Origin: Candidatus Choladousia intestinavium
Lineage (GTDB): Bacteria; Bacillota; Clostridia; Lachnospirales; Lachnospiraceae
Reading direction: 5' to 3'
DNA: 64,000 nt
NCBI GenBank assembly: GCA_018712785.1
Contig: DVGK01000160.1
Location: 1-64,000, forward strand
The number at the start of each line of letters is the position of its first letter. Position 1 is the stretch's first letter. Below the pieces are notes generated by a model. That model did no database searches, was not told the DNA's origin, and worked only from the letters and a program-made list of their open reading frames with translations. A program made the position numbers and the translations under genes. Positions 1 through 8,489 of this stretch are shown one piece after another.

Positions 1-94
1 AAAGGACAGTACGAGAGAAGCATACAATCCGGCCGACAGTATAGAAAAGACCAGCAGTGCAGAAAAGAACGGAAGCATAGAAGAAGCTGGCAGG

Positions 95-1420
95 GTGAAA
101 GCGGCTGGAAGTATAAAAAAGTCCGGATACCGGTCAGGCGGGGATGATGGCGGTGAAGAAAGAGAAAGAATCCGGGAGATAAAGAGCAACTCCTTTTGGA
201 AGGGCGTGCTGACAGGAAGTCTCTGTATGCTTGCATTCTGCGGAATTTATCTGGTAATACTGGTGCGGCTGTCAGATACAGGAGGCGGCCTGGAGGAAAG
301 CCGGGGGGCGGAGGTTCTCACGGAAAGCGGGACATTGGATAAGCTTGCGGAAGTGGGAAGCCTGATCGACTCTTTTTATCTGGGAGATCTGGACAGTGAG
401 GAATTGTCCGCCTCTCTTTTCAGAGGAGTCGCCGCGGGACTGGAGGATGTCTATGCTAGGTATTATACGGAAGAAGAGCTGAATACAGTTCTGGATGAGA
501 CCCAGGGAGCCTATTATGGCATCGGAGCTACCTTAATCCAGAATATGGAGACGGGAGAGATACGGGCGACTCAGATTTATGAAGGCAGTCCTGCCCAGAA
601 GGCCGGTCTGCAGCCGGGAGATGTACTTCTGGCCTGCGGCGGAGAGGATCTTCAGAGTATGGAGCTTTCGGATGCCGTGGCATGTATAAAAGCCCAGGAG
701 GGGGAATTTGAGCTTATCGTTTACAGAGAAGAGACGGAGGAAGAGCTCACTCTTACGATTCAGTGTGAAGAGGTGGAGAAGACCACGGTTCATATCAGGA
801 TGCTTGGCGGAACCGTCGGTTATATGGAAATTCTTGAGTTTGATCAGGTTACAGTGGAGCAGTTTCGCAGTGGTCTGTCAGAGCTGAAGGAGCAGGGGAT
901 GGAGAAGCTGATCGTAGACCTGCGGGGAAATCCCGGAGGGTTGCTGGACAGCGTCTGCGAGATTATGGATGATCTGCTTCCGGAAGGATTGATCGTGTAT
1001 ACGGAAGACAAAAGCGGAAACCGCGTGGAATATAATTCAGAAGAAGGACAGCTCTTTGACGGGGAGCTGGCGGTTCTGGTGGATCAGGACACGGCCAGCG
1101 CGGCAGAGATTTTTGCCGGGGCGGTCCAGGATCATGAGATCGGAACGATCATCGGCACACAGACCTACGGAAAGGGCCTTGTGCAGAAAACGTACACCCT
1201 CTCAGATGGTTCCGGAATTAAATTTACCACTGAAAATTATTTCACGCCTCTTGGAAACAATATAAACGGAACCGGGATCACCCCGGATATTGTCCTTGAG
1301 GAAGAGTCGGAGGAGGAGACGGAAGAACAGACAGAGGAAATACAGGCAGAAGAGACAGAGAGGGCAGAAGAGGAGCCGGACGCTGCTTTGGACGCGGCAT
1401 TGGCGCTTTTTGGAGAGTAG
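95..1420 (+). CDS. S41 family C-terminal processing peptidase (CtpA-like)
   Basis: Membrane-anchored serine protease that trims the C-termini of extracytoplasmic proteins. Seen from the GTG at 95: a charged N-terminal tail, one membrane segment at about residues 34-57, a PDZ domain at about 125-205, and the S41 catalytic domain with Ser335 in TASAAE and Lys360 in TYGKG, the Ser-Lys dyad of the family. The last 45 residues are very rich in Glu. The GTG has no convincing ribosome site, and the same frame stays open upstream to base 2, so the true start probably lies outside the window. It ends 55 bp before the sigma-like gene. Family assignment is firm; the natural substrate is unknown. Confidence 0.9.
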   Translation: MKAAGSIKKSGYRSGGDDGGEERERIREIKSNSFWKGVLTGSLCMLAFCGIYLVILVRLSDTGGGLEESRGAEVLTESGTLDKLAEVGSLIDSFYLGDLDSEELSASLFRGVAAGLEDVYARYYTEEELNTVLDETQGAYYGIGATLIQNMETGEIRATQIYEGSPAQKAGLQPGDVLLACGGEDLQSMELSDAVACIKAQEGEFELIVYREETEEELTLTIQCEEVEKTTVHIRMLGGTVGYMEILEFDQVTVEQFRSGLSELKEQGMEKLIVDLRGNPGGLLDSVCEIMDDLLPEGLIVYTEDKSGNRVEYNSEEGQLFDGELAVLVDQDTASAAEIFAGAVQDHEIGTIIGTQTYGKGLVQKTYTLSDGSGIKFTTENYFTPLGNNINGTGITPDIVLEEESEEETEEQTEEIQAEETERAEEEPDAALDAALALFGE

Positions 1421-1475
1421 CGGAGCTGTAGGGGGGAGATGGCTGAATGCCAAAAGCTTTGCGGAGGGAAGATAA

Positions 1476-2222
1476 ATGGATCAGAGAATGATTTTTTATG
1501 AACGCCTGGGCGAGCTGAAAAGTCTTGCGGAAGAGTATGAGAATGTGCTCTCCAAAGAACAGGTGAGAGAATTCTTTTCCGGGACCCCGCTGGAAGAGGA
1601 GCACTTTGAACTGATTTTTCAATATCTGGAACAGCAGAAAATAAGGGTAGCGGAAAGCAGACAGGAGGCGGAGAGAATCCGTCAGGAACAGGAAGCAGGC
1701 AGCAAAAGCCTTAGACTCTATCTGGAAGAGCTGGAGAAGCTGGACGAAGGAGGGGAGGGACCCTCAGGAGAAGTGTTTGCCAGAGCCGTCCTTAGAGATG
1801 AGGATGCCAGAAAAGAGCTGATCGACTGGTACCTGCCCTTCATCTGCAGACTTGCCGGAGAAAACGAAAGCCCCGAGATCCCTGCTGAGGATTTGATCCA
1901 GGAGGGGAATCTGGGACTTCTGACAGCTCTTGACGAGCTGGAGGAGCTGGAAAGCGCGGCGGCTTATCAGGCCTTTCTTTTAAACAAAATCAGCCGGGCT
2001 ATGGAGCAGGCTCTCTTATGGGATAAGAAAGAAAAAGAATTCGGAGAAAAGCTTGCCGGCCGTGCGGAGCGTCTGCACCAGGCTGCCAGAAATCTGGAAG
2101 AAGAGCTGGAACATAAAGTATCTGCGGAGGAATTGTCTGCTTTCCTGGATATACCTCTGGAGGAGATTCAGGATCTTATGCGGATGTCTGCCGACCAGAT
2201 CGGGATGAAAGAAGATAAATAA
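1476..2222 (+). CDS. Degenerate sigma-70-like protein lacking region 4
   Basis: A 248-residue protein. Residues 10-60 resemble sigma region 1.1, residues about 77-90 (LRLYLEELEKL) resemble region 1.2, and DLIQEGNLGLL at about 139-149 is a clear region 2.2 core-polymerase-binding motif. Where region 2.3/2.4 should carry the aromatic residues that melt and read the -10 box, the sequence is AAAYQAFLLNKISRAMEQAL, without Trp. A region 3-like helix follows (VSAEELSAFLDIPLEEIQDL), and the protein ends there with no region 4 for -35 recognition. Ribosome site GGAGGG is 1463-1468. The gene lies 15 bp before pyk. It may bind RNA polymerase without acting as a normal sigma; that function is inferred. 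Confidence 0.75.
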   Translation: MDQRMIFYERLGELKSLAEEYENVLSKEQVREFFSGTPLEEEHFELIFQYLEQQKIRVAESRQEAERIRQEQEAGSKSLRLYLEELEKLDEGGEGPSGEVFARAVLRDEDARKELIDWYLPFICRLAGENESPEIPAEDLIQEGNLGLLTALDELEELESAAAYQAFLLNKISRAMEQALLWDKKEKEFGEKLAGRAERLHQAARNLEEELEHKVSAEELSAFLDIPLEEIQDLMRMSADQIGMKEDK

Positions 2223-2237
2223 GCGAGGAGGCAAAAA

Positions 2238-3674
2238 ATGAAAAAAACAAAAATCATTTGTACTATGGGACCCAACGCAGATAACCGGAATACGCTGATG
2301 GAGCTGGCTCTGAACGGGATGGATATTGCCAGATTTAACTTTTCTCACGGAAGCCATGAAGAGCAGAAGGGAAGAATGGATCTTTTAAAGAGCGTCCGGG
2401 AGGAAGTGAAAAAACCTATCGCCATTCTTTTGGATACAAAGGGGCCGGAGATCCGCACAGGACTTCTGGCAAACGGCGGGAAGGTTATGCTTCGGGAAGG
2501 GGAGAGCTTTATCCTTACCTCCGAAGAAATTCTGGGAGACGAGACAAGGGTAAGCCAGAGTTATCCCGACCTGGCCAGGGATGTGAAGCCGGGGGACAGA
2601 ATTCTCATCGACGATGGCCTCATCGGTCTTACGGTGGAGGAGATCCGCGGCAGCGAGATCGTCTGTAAGATTTTAAACGGCGGGGAGCTGGGACAGAGGA
2701 AAGGCATTAATGTACCGAATGTAAGCGTAAAGCTTCCGGCGATCACGGAGAAAGACAAAGAGGATATCATCTTCGGCATTGAGCAGGGAATCGATTTTAT
2801 CGCGGCTTCCTTTGTGCGGGACGCGGACGCCATCCGGGAGATTAAGCATATTCTGAAAGAACACAATGCCTCTCATATAGATGTAATTGCCAAGATTGAA
2901 AACAGCGAGGGAATCAAGAACATAGACAGGATCATTAACGCGGCGGACGGCGTTATGGTAGCCAGAGGCGATATGGGCGTTGAGATTCCAGCCTATGAGG
3001 TTCCTCACGTTCAGAAGATCATTGTTAAAAAATGCAATGAAAAATATAAACCGGTCATTATTGCTACACAGATGCTGGATTCCATGATCCGCAATCCCCG
3101 TCCTACCCGGGCGGAGGTAACAGACGTGGCCAATGCCATCCGGGAAGGAACGGACGCCATCATGCTGTCCGGGGAAACTGCCATGGGAAAATATCCGGTA
3201 GGCGCCCTTAAGATGATGGTTCAGATCGCGGAATCCACAGAACAGTATCTGGACTATGATTCTATGCCCGACTATAAGATGCTCAAAGGAGACGCCAACG
3301 TGTCGAATGCCGTAGGGGTGGCGGCGGTAAATACGGCCGCTTATGTTCAGGCAAAGTGCATTGTGACCCCCACCATGTCGGGACAGACGGCCCGCCTCAT
3401 GTCACATTTCCGTTCCGCGATTCCGATCTATGCTGTGACGCCCAATGACTGGGCCCAGAGAAAGATGCAGCTTTACTGGGGCGTTACGCCACTGAGAGGC
3501 TATCAGGAGGACAGCACGGAACACATTATTTCTCATGCCATGTATGTGGTGAAGAGAGAGGAATACGTACAGGTGGGGGATATGGTAGTATTTACAGCAG
3601 GGGATCCGGCCACCAATATCGTAAAAGGCAAGGGCGCTATGACCAATATGATGCATGTAATTCAGGCAAAATAG
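2238..3674 (+). CDS. pyk: Pyruvate kinase
   Basis: Last step of glycolysis: phosphoenolpyruvate plus ADP to pyruvate plus ATP, cytoplasmic. The 478 residues span the usual A, B and C domains: N-terminal KTKIICTMGPN, catalytic-loop SHGSHEEQ, LLDTKGPEIRTG, the metal-site helix IAKIENSEGI and the signature MVARGDMGVEIP. There is no C-terminal PEP-utiliser extension of the kind found in Bacillus enzymes. The AGGAGG ribosome site at 2225-2230 lies in the short gap after the sigma-like gene, so the two are probably co-transcribed. Assignment is secure. Confidence 0.97.
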   Translation: MKKTKIICTMGPNADNRNTLMELALNGMDIARFNFSHGSHEEQKGRMDLLKSVREEVKKPIAILLDTKGPEIRTGLLANGGKVMLREGESFILTSEEILGDETRVSQSYPDLARDVKPGDRILIDDGLIGLTVEEIRGSEIVCKILNGGELGQRKGINVPNVSVKLPAITEKDKEDIIFGIEQGIDFIAASFVRDADAIREIKHILKEHNASHIDVIAKIENSEGIKNIDRIINAADGVMVARGDMGVEIPAYEVPHVQKIIVKKCNEKYKPVIIATQMLDSMIRNPRPTRAEVTDVANAIREGTDAIMLSGETAMGKYPVGALKMMVQIAESTEQYLDYDSMPDYKMLKGDANVSNAVGVAAVNTAAYVQAKCIVTPTMSGQTARLMSHFRSAIPIYAVTPNDWAQRKMQLYWGVTPLRGYQEDSTEHIISHAMYVVKREEYVQVGDMVVFTAGDPATNIVKGKGAMTNMMHVIQAK

Positions 3675-3760
3675 AGGAAGCGGCGAAGCAGAGTAAGATG
3701 AGAGAAAGCAGAAAAGGGCTGCCAGGACAGAGAAAGGTTCCAGGCGGCCTTTGCGTATTC

Positions 3761-3824
3761 ATGCCCATAGAAAGCACTATTTGCTGTTCGCGGCCATAGA
3801 AAGTTCGTGGAGCGCTCTTTCTGC
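3761..3824 (+). repeat. Intergenic direct repeat and hairpin
   Basis: The 309-bp gap between pyk and the response regulator holds two copies of CCATAGAAAG, at 3765-3774 and 3794-3803, 29 bp apart. The second starts a short hairpin in which AGAAAG pairs with CTTTCT across a loop containing GGAGCG. A similar hairpin (ATAGAAAAC, GGAGCG, GTTTTCTAT) occurs in the infC leader at 52381-52415. It could be a small dispersed element or a pyk 3-prime structure. An imperfect stem at about 3718-3751 could end pyk transcription, but it has no T-run. Confidence 0.4.
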
Positions 3825-3868
3825 AGTTTAAAAGGGAAAAACGGAATATAAAATCTTAATAATTTATT

Positions 3869-3899
3869 TTGGAAAAGCGAAAAGGTTTTCTGTTATAAT
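3869..3899 (+). promoter_or_regulatory. Promoter of the two-component system
   Basis: Perfect -10 TATAAT at 3894-3899 preceded by TG (TGTTATAAT, an extended -10). The -35 is poor: TTGGAA at 3869-3874 with a 19-bp spacer. Transcription would start near 3906, giving a leader of about 78 nt before the response regulator. Confidence 0.6.
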
Positions 3900-3983
3900 A
3901 AAATACGGGTTTTTCTGTATCCGGTAAAGGGAGTACGGGAGACCAGACAATAAGAAACAAGAATACAGACAGGGGGTACAGAG

Positions 3984-4679
3984 ATGTATAATATACTTGT
4001 GTGCGATGATGATAAAGAGATTGTGGACGCCATAGAGATTTATTTAATGCAGGAGGGCTTCCATGTGCTGAAGGCGTACAATGGCCTGGAGGCTTTGGAA
4101 ATCCTGAAAAAGGAGGAGGTTCACCTGCTGATTCTGGATCTTATGATGCCGGAGATGGATGGAATTCACGCGATTATGAAAATAAGAGAGGAGAGCAGCA
4201 TTCCCATAATCATCCTCTCCGCTAAGACCCAGGATAATGATAAGGTGCTGGGACTGAATCTGGGAGCGGATGATTATGTGGCCAAGCCCTTCAATCCCCT
4301 GGAGCTTATTGCCAGGGTGAAGTCTCAGATCCGCCGGTATACGAATTTTGGAACCATAAAGGACGAACCGGAGGAGAAGGTCTACAGCACCGGGGGTCTG
4401 GTGATTAATGACGACAGAAAAGAAGTAACGGTGGACGGGGAACCGGTGAAGCTTACAAGGATCGAATATAATATCCTTCTCTTTCTGGTCCAGAATAAAG
4501 GAAAGGTCTTTTCTATCGAGCAGATCTATGAACATATCTGGAAGGAAGAGGCGTACGGCGCGGACAATACAGTAACTGTACATATCCGCCATATCCGGGA
4601 AAAGATAGAGATTGATCCCAAGAATCCAAAGTATCTGAAGGTAATCTGGGGAATCGGCTATAAAGTAGAAAAATTATAA
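3984..4679 (+). CDS. Response regulator, OmpR/PhoB family
   Basis: DNA-binding response regulator of 231 residues. The receiver domain (1-115) has the acidic pocket DDD at 8-10, phosphoacceptor Asp52 in LILDLMMPEMDG, the Ser in IIILSAK and the Lys in YVAKPF. The winged-helix output domain (about 130-229) ends with the typical VWGIGYKVEKL. The ribosome site is AGGGGG, 11 nt before ATG. It is followed after 35 bp by its cognate histidine kinase. Targets are not shown by the gene itself, but phased repeats just after the kinase gene (7071-7109) are a candidate binding site. Confidence 0.93.
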   Translation: MYNILVCDDDKEIVDAIEIYLMQEGFHVLKAYNGLEALEILKKEEVHLLILDLMMPEMDGIHAIMKIREESSIPIIILSAKTQDNDKVLGLNLGADDYVAKPFNPLELIARVKSQIRRYTNFGTIKDEPEEKVYSTGGLVINDDRKEVTVDGEPVKLTRIEYNILLFLVQNKGKVFSIEQIYEHIWKEEAYGADNTVTVHIRHIREKIEIDPKNPKYLKVIWGIGYKVEKL

Positions 4680-4714
4680 GGATTTCACGGAATCCGGGAA
4701 AAGGAAGGGATGAA

Positions 4715-7072
4715 GTGGGACGGCTGATTTATAAAAAATGGGCGAAGGTGCTTCTCATGATTCTGCAGACGGCTGCGGCCTGCCTGCTTGTTTTCAGTGT
4801 GATCCGGATCGGCTTCTGGCTGGAGGATTCCCTCAATTTAAATGAACTTTCAAGGGATTATGAGGAGTCAGAGCTCTTTCTTGGCACTGTAAATACAATT
4901 ATCGAAAATAAAATCCGGGGGCAGCAGAACCTGGAGCTGTTTGAGAAGGACGGCGAGTTCTACGGAAAGAGAGAAATTGACATTCAGTCTTATGGGGAGG
5001 ACCAGGAGGCTGTACAGGATCTGAATACAACGTACCTTCTGGAGGATCTTCTGAGCTTCTGCGAAGACGGGGGGAGAGAGGCCCTTCACAGCGCTATTTC
5101 CCAGGCCCAGGAGGAGGAGCATAGTACTGGGCAGGAGGCGGGAGAACTTCTTTCCGAGCAGGCGTATACACTGGAAACTATTCTGCCGATTACAGGGATT
5201 CCTCTTACGGAATGCTCCAGGTGGTATTCGGATTCCGCTTCTTTTCTGTTTCGGATGTACGTGCGGTTGGATGAGGTGTGCCAGGATATCTGGGACAGGT
5301 ATCAGGAGTATCAGAATGTGCAGGATGAGACCTGGTCGCCGGATGCCCCCAGCAACCTGCGCTACTGCATTGAGAATACGGCCACAGGCAAGCTGTACAC
5401 GAATATGAATGTGAGCTCCTTCGATGAGGCGGCCTCCGCCCTGGAAGAGGAGGATGGCTTTGTTGCTCTCTATGAAGGAGAGAGAAGCTTTAACATTATG
5501 GTGGCAAATCCGGATAATGTCCTGAATGACGCGGCAGCAGACTGGTTTATGACGAACCGCTTTGTGGATACGAATGAAAAGGTGTTTTTGGCAGTAAATC
5601 TCTCCTACCCTGTCAGCGACCTGCTGCAGACCCTCGCGGAATACTATTCCGGACGGGAGGGAATTGTATGGACTTCTGTTTTGATAGCGGCAGGGTGTCT
5701 GGCTGTCATGGCAGCGGGCTTTATTCTCTCCCTGCTGGGAGCAGGATGGAAGGAGGGAAGGCTGACTCCGGTTTTGCTGCGGATTGACCGGATCCCTACG
5801 GAAGTGGCTCTGGGGATTTACATGATCGCGGGTACGATCTTTCTTATTTATTTCTTTTCCATAAAGAGCTGGGGAACCGTGCTGTACGGAATTAACGGTT
5901 ATCCCTTCGGGGCAGTTCTGGCAGGAAGTTATCTGATATTTTTAAGCGGCTGTCTCAGCCTGGCCAGGCGGATCAAGTGCAGAACCCTCTGGTCAAACAG
6001 CGTCTGCCGGATGCTGGTAAAGACATGGCAGCAGGTTCGTTCTGCCAGAATGATTTCAGGACTTGTGCTTCTGGTCTATGTTATATTTTTTGCCCTGAAT
6101 TTTCTGTTTCTTCTTTGCTTCAGAAGAACCGGCGTACTTCTGGTGCTGATTATGGATATGGCGGTTCTGCTCTATCTTCTCCGGGATATGGTAGGAAAGC
6201 AGAGTGTGTGGGAGGGAATCCATCAGATTTCTCAGGGAGACTTGTCCTACAAGATTGACATATCTACTCTGCAGGGAGAGACGTATGAGATGGGAAAAGC
6301 CGTAAATGAGATGGGAGACGGCCTGCAGAAGGCGGTGGACGCTATTGTGAAAAATGAACGGCTGAAAGCTGAACTGATCACAAACGTTTCCCATGATATT
6401 AAGACGCCGCTTACCTCTATTATTAATTATGTAGATCTCCTGAAACGGGAGAACCTTCCGGGAGAGAGGGCCAACCACTATCTGGAAGTGTTGGATCAGA
6501 AATCCCAGCGGCTGCGCCAGCTGACAGAAGATCTGGTGGAGGCAAGCAAAATTAGCTCCGGCAACATAGAGCTGCACATGATGCGGATGCAGTTTCAGAG
6601 TATGCTTTCCCAGGCACTTGGAGAATTTGAGGAACGACTGGAGGAGAAGCAGCTTTTGGTAAAGTTGGATTTTCCGAAGGAACCCGTATATATTCAGGCG
6701 GACGGCCGCCAGCTCTGGAGAGTGCTGGAAAACCTGCTGGGAAATATTTTTAAATACGCAAAGGAAAATACTTCTGTAGAAGCTGTTCTCACCTGCAGCG
6801 GGGGACGGGCGGTTTTTACCTTGAAAAATATTTCCAGAGAAAAGATCACAGTGGAGGCTCAGGAGCTCAGCGGACGTTTTGTCCGGGGAGACAAAAGCCG
6901 TACAACAGAAGGGAGCGGACTCGGCCTTTCCATTGCCCAGAGTCTTACAGAACTGATGAACGGGAGCTTCCGACTTCAGGCGGAGGGAGAGGAATTTTCT
7001 GCCATTCTGGATTTCCCTGTGGCTGACGCTGAACGAGAACAACCCGAAAACAGCCGGCCTTCCGGTCTCTGA
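4715..7072 (+). CDS. Multipass sensor histidine kinase
   Basis: Membrane sensor kinase of 785 residues, partner of the regulator just upstream. GTG start with AAGGAAGGG 5 nt before it. The layout is a membrane segment near 12-33, an extracytoplasmic region of about 290 residues (35-325), then several membrane segments between about 325 and 505. After these come a HAMP-like linker, a HisKA domain with His560 in NVSHDIKTPLTS, and a HATPase domain with the N box (ENLLGNIFKYA) and G box (GSGLGLSIAQSL). Unlike a classical PhoR, it has a large sensor loop followed by a multi-helix membrane block. The ligand is unknown. The stop codon overlaps the first phased repeat of the next promoter region. Confidence 0.93.
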   Translation: MGRLIYKKWAKVLLMILQTAAACLLVFSVIRIGFWLEDSLNLNELSRDYEESELFLGTVNTIIENKIRGQQNLELFEKDGEFYGKREIDIQSYGEDQEAVQDLNTTYLLEDLLSFCEDGGREALHSAISQAQEEEHSTGQEAGELLSEQAYTLETILPITGIPLTECSRWYSDSASFLFRMYVRLDEVCQDIWDRYQEYQNVQDETWSPDAPSNLRYCIENTATGKLYTNMNVSSFDEAASALEEEDGFVALYEGERSFNIMVANPDNVLNDAAADWFMTNRFVDTNEKVFLAVNLSYPVSDLLQTLAEYYSGREGIVWTSVLIAAGCLAVMAAGFILSLLGAGWKEGRLTPVLLRIDRIPTEVALGIYMIAGTIFLIYFFSIKSWGTVLYGINGYPFGAVLAGSYLIFLSGCLSLARRIKCRTLWSNSVCRMLVKTWQQVRSARMISGLVLLVYVIFFALNFLFLLCFRRTGVLLVLIMDMAVLLYLLRDMVGKQSVWEGIHQISQGDLSYKIDISTLQGETYEMGKAVNEMGDGLQKAVDAIVKNERLKAELITNVSHDIKTPLTSIINYVDLLKRENLPGERANHYLEVLDQKSQRLRQLTEDLVEASKISSGNIELHMMRMQFQSMLSQALGEFEERLEEKQLLVKLDFPKEPVYIQADGRQLWRVLENLLGNIFKYAKENTSVEAVLTCSGGRAVFTLKNISREKITVEAQELSGRFVRGDKSRTTEGSGLGLSIAQSLTELMNGSFRLQAEGEEFSAILDFPVADAEREQPENSRPSGL

Positions 7073-7109
7073 AATGTTACGAAAATGTCTGAAATTTATA
7101 TGAAATTTC
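7071..7109 (+). promoter_or_regulatory. Four helically phased GAAA(A)T repeats
   Basis: GAAAT, GAAAAT, GAAATTT and GAAATTT begin at 7071, 7081, 7091 and 7102, a spacing of 10, 10 and 11 bp (one helical turn). A weaker GAGAAT follows at 7112. Tandem direct repeats at this spacing are typical of OmpR/PhoB-family regulator sites, which bind head to tail. They end 11 bp before a -35 box at 7121. Use by the adjacent response regulator is inferred. Confidence 0.5.
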
Positions 7110-7120
7110 GGGAGAATCCG

Positions 7121-7149
7121 TTGACAGGAGCGGATTTCGGGGGTAAAGT
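7121..7149 (+). promoter_or_regulatory. Promoter of the zinc-ribbon / DUF5685 / J-protein operon
   Basis: TTGACA at 7121-7126, 17-bp spacer, TAAAGT at 7144-7149. The -35 is perfect and the -10 matches 4 of 6. It lies just downstream of the phased repeats, an arrangement that fits activation by an OmpR-type regulator. The start would be near 7156, about 73 nt before the first gene. Confidence 0.5.
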
Positions 7150-7228
7150 TTGAAATACAGATGAGGCTGCTCATGCATGGGAATTTGCGGCAGAGCGCGG
7201 CTATAAAGGGGAATGAGAGGTAAGTCAT

Positions 7229-7618
7229 ATGAAGGAACGGTTTATGCGGTTTATGAGCGGAAGATACGGGGCGGATCAGCTGTCCAGATTTATGCTGGCA
7301 GTCTGCTTTTTGTGCCTGCTTCTGAATTTATTTACAGGTACCTATATCCTGTATGTGCTGGCTCTGGCGATTCTGGTGGTATGCTATTTCAGAATGTTTT
7401 CCAGAAATCTGGCCAAGCGGGATGCGGAAAACCAGCAGTATCTCCGCCTGAAAGAAAAATTCCTCTCTGTATTTAAGCGGAGCTGGTGGGAGGAGAGAAG
7501 GGCGTATCATATTTATAAGTGTCCTTCCTGCGGACAGAAGATCCGAATTCCAAGGGGCAAGGGCAAAATCTGCATTACCTGCCCCAAGTGCAGAAATGAA
7601 TTTGTGAAGAAGAGTTGA
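7229..7618 (+). CDS. Small membrane protein with C-terminal zinc ribbon
   Basis: A 129-residue protein of unknown function. Two membrane helices lie at about residues 20-36 and 38-56, then a basic stretch, then a zinc ribbon with two knuckles: CPSCGQKIRIPRGKGK followed by CPKCRNEF. The ribbon should face the cytoplasm. Ribosome site AGAGGTAAG, 9 nt before ATG. It is the first gene of a tight three-gene group (4 bp to DUF5685, which then overlaps the J-protein gene), so the three products probably work together. Confidence 0.75.
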   Translation: MKERFMRFMSGRYGADQLSRFMLAVCFLCLLLNLFTGTYILYVLALAILVVCYFRMFSRNLAKRDAENQQYLRLKEKFLSVFKRSWWEERRAYHIYKCPSCGQKIRIPRGKGKICITCPKCRNEFVKKS

Positions 7619-7622
7619 TGGG

Positions 7623-8489
7623 ATGTTTGGATATATACGCGTAAATGAACAGGAGCTGAAGATTCGGGAATATACGGCATACCGCAGCTATTACTGCGGA
7701 TTATGCCGTAATTTGCATGTGCGGTATGGACGTACGGCCCAAATGATGCTAAACTATGATTTGACCTTCCTGGCCATTCTTCACACAGGCTTGTATGAAC
7801 CTGAGACGGAAAAGGAACGGAAGAGGTGCATCCTCCATCCGGTCAGGAGACATGACAGCGTACAGAATGAGGCTGTGGCTTATGCTGCGGATATGTGTGT
7901 GCTTCTCTCCTATCAAAAGCTTCTGGATGACTGGAGGGACGACCGGAAGTATCCTCAGAGGGCGGCTGCCGGAGTTCTGAAGAAAAGCTATAAGAGACTG
8001 GAAGAGCAGTATCCGAGACAGGCAGAGGCTATAGAGAAGAATATCCGTCTTCTTTCACAGGCAGAGCAGGAGAAGGCAGGGGATATTGATTATGTTTCGG
8101 GGCTTACAGGAAAATTTCTGGAAGAGATTTTCGTCTGGAAGGAGGACATCTGGGAAGCAGACCTGCGCAGGATGGGATTTTTCCTGGGCAAGTTTATCTA
8201 TCTTCTGGATGCCATTGAGGATGTGGAGAAGGACCGGAAGAAAGAGAATTATAATCTGTTTTCCGAATGGGGAGATCTCTGGCAGGAAGAGCGGGAAAAG
8301 GAACTGCGGGAAATGCTCACCTCTATGATGGCAGAGGCTTCCCGGAGCTTTGAAAGGCTTCCCATCCTGGAGAACGCCGGCATACTGAGGAATATTCTGT
8401 ATTCAGGCGTATGGTGCAGATATGCGCAGCTTCTGGAGGCAGGAACCAGAAAGGATAAGAAAGAGAGAGCGTCACGGGAGGAAGTATGA
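7623..8489 (+). CDS. DUF5685 family protein
   Basis: A 288-residue soluble, mostly helical protein that I recognise as the DUF5685 family, whose function is not established. Features seen: N-terminal FGYIRVN, a CGLC pair at residues 25-28, an Asp-rich motif LLDDWRDD at 101-107, and a second Asp-rich motif [17 protein letters not shown] at 195-211. The two acidic motifs on predicted helices look like the metal-binding motifs of all-alpha prenyl and terpene synthases, though 94 residues apart is closer than usual. No membrane segment. ATGA overlap with the J-protein gene shows translational coupling. Confidence 0.7.
   Translation: MFGYIRVNEQELKIREYTAYRSYYCGLCRNLHVRYGRTAQMMLNYDLTFLAILHTGLYEPETEKERKRCILHPVRRHDSVQNEAVAYAADMCVLLSYQKLLDDWRDDRKYPQRAAAGVLKKSYKRLEEQYPRQAEAIEKNIRLLSQAEQEKAGDIDYVSGLTGKFLEEIFVWKEDIWEADLRRMGFFLGKFIYLLDAIEDVEKDRKKENYNLFSEWGDLWQEEREKELREMLTSMMAEASRSFERLPILENAGILRNILYSGVWCRYAQLLEAGTRKDKKERASREEV

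Noticed and set aside
6056-7228. Long open frame antisense to the histidine kinase gene (390 codons)
   Set aside because: Composition is a mirror of the kinase gene and no domain is recognisable.
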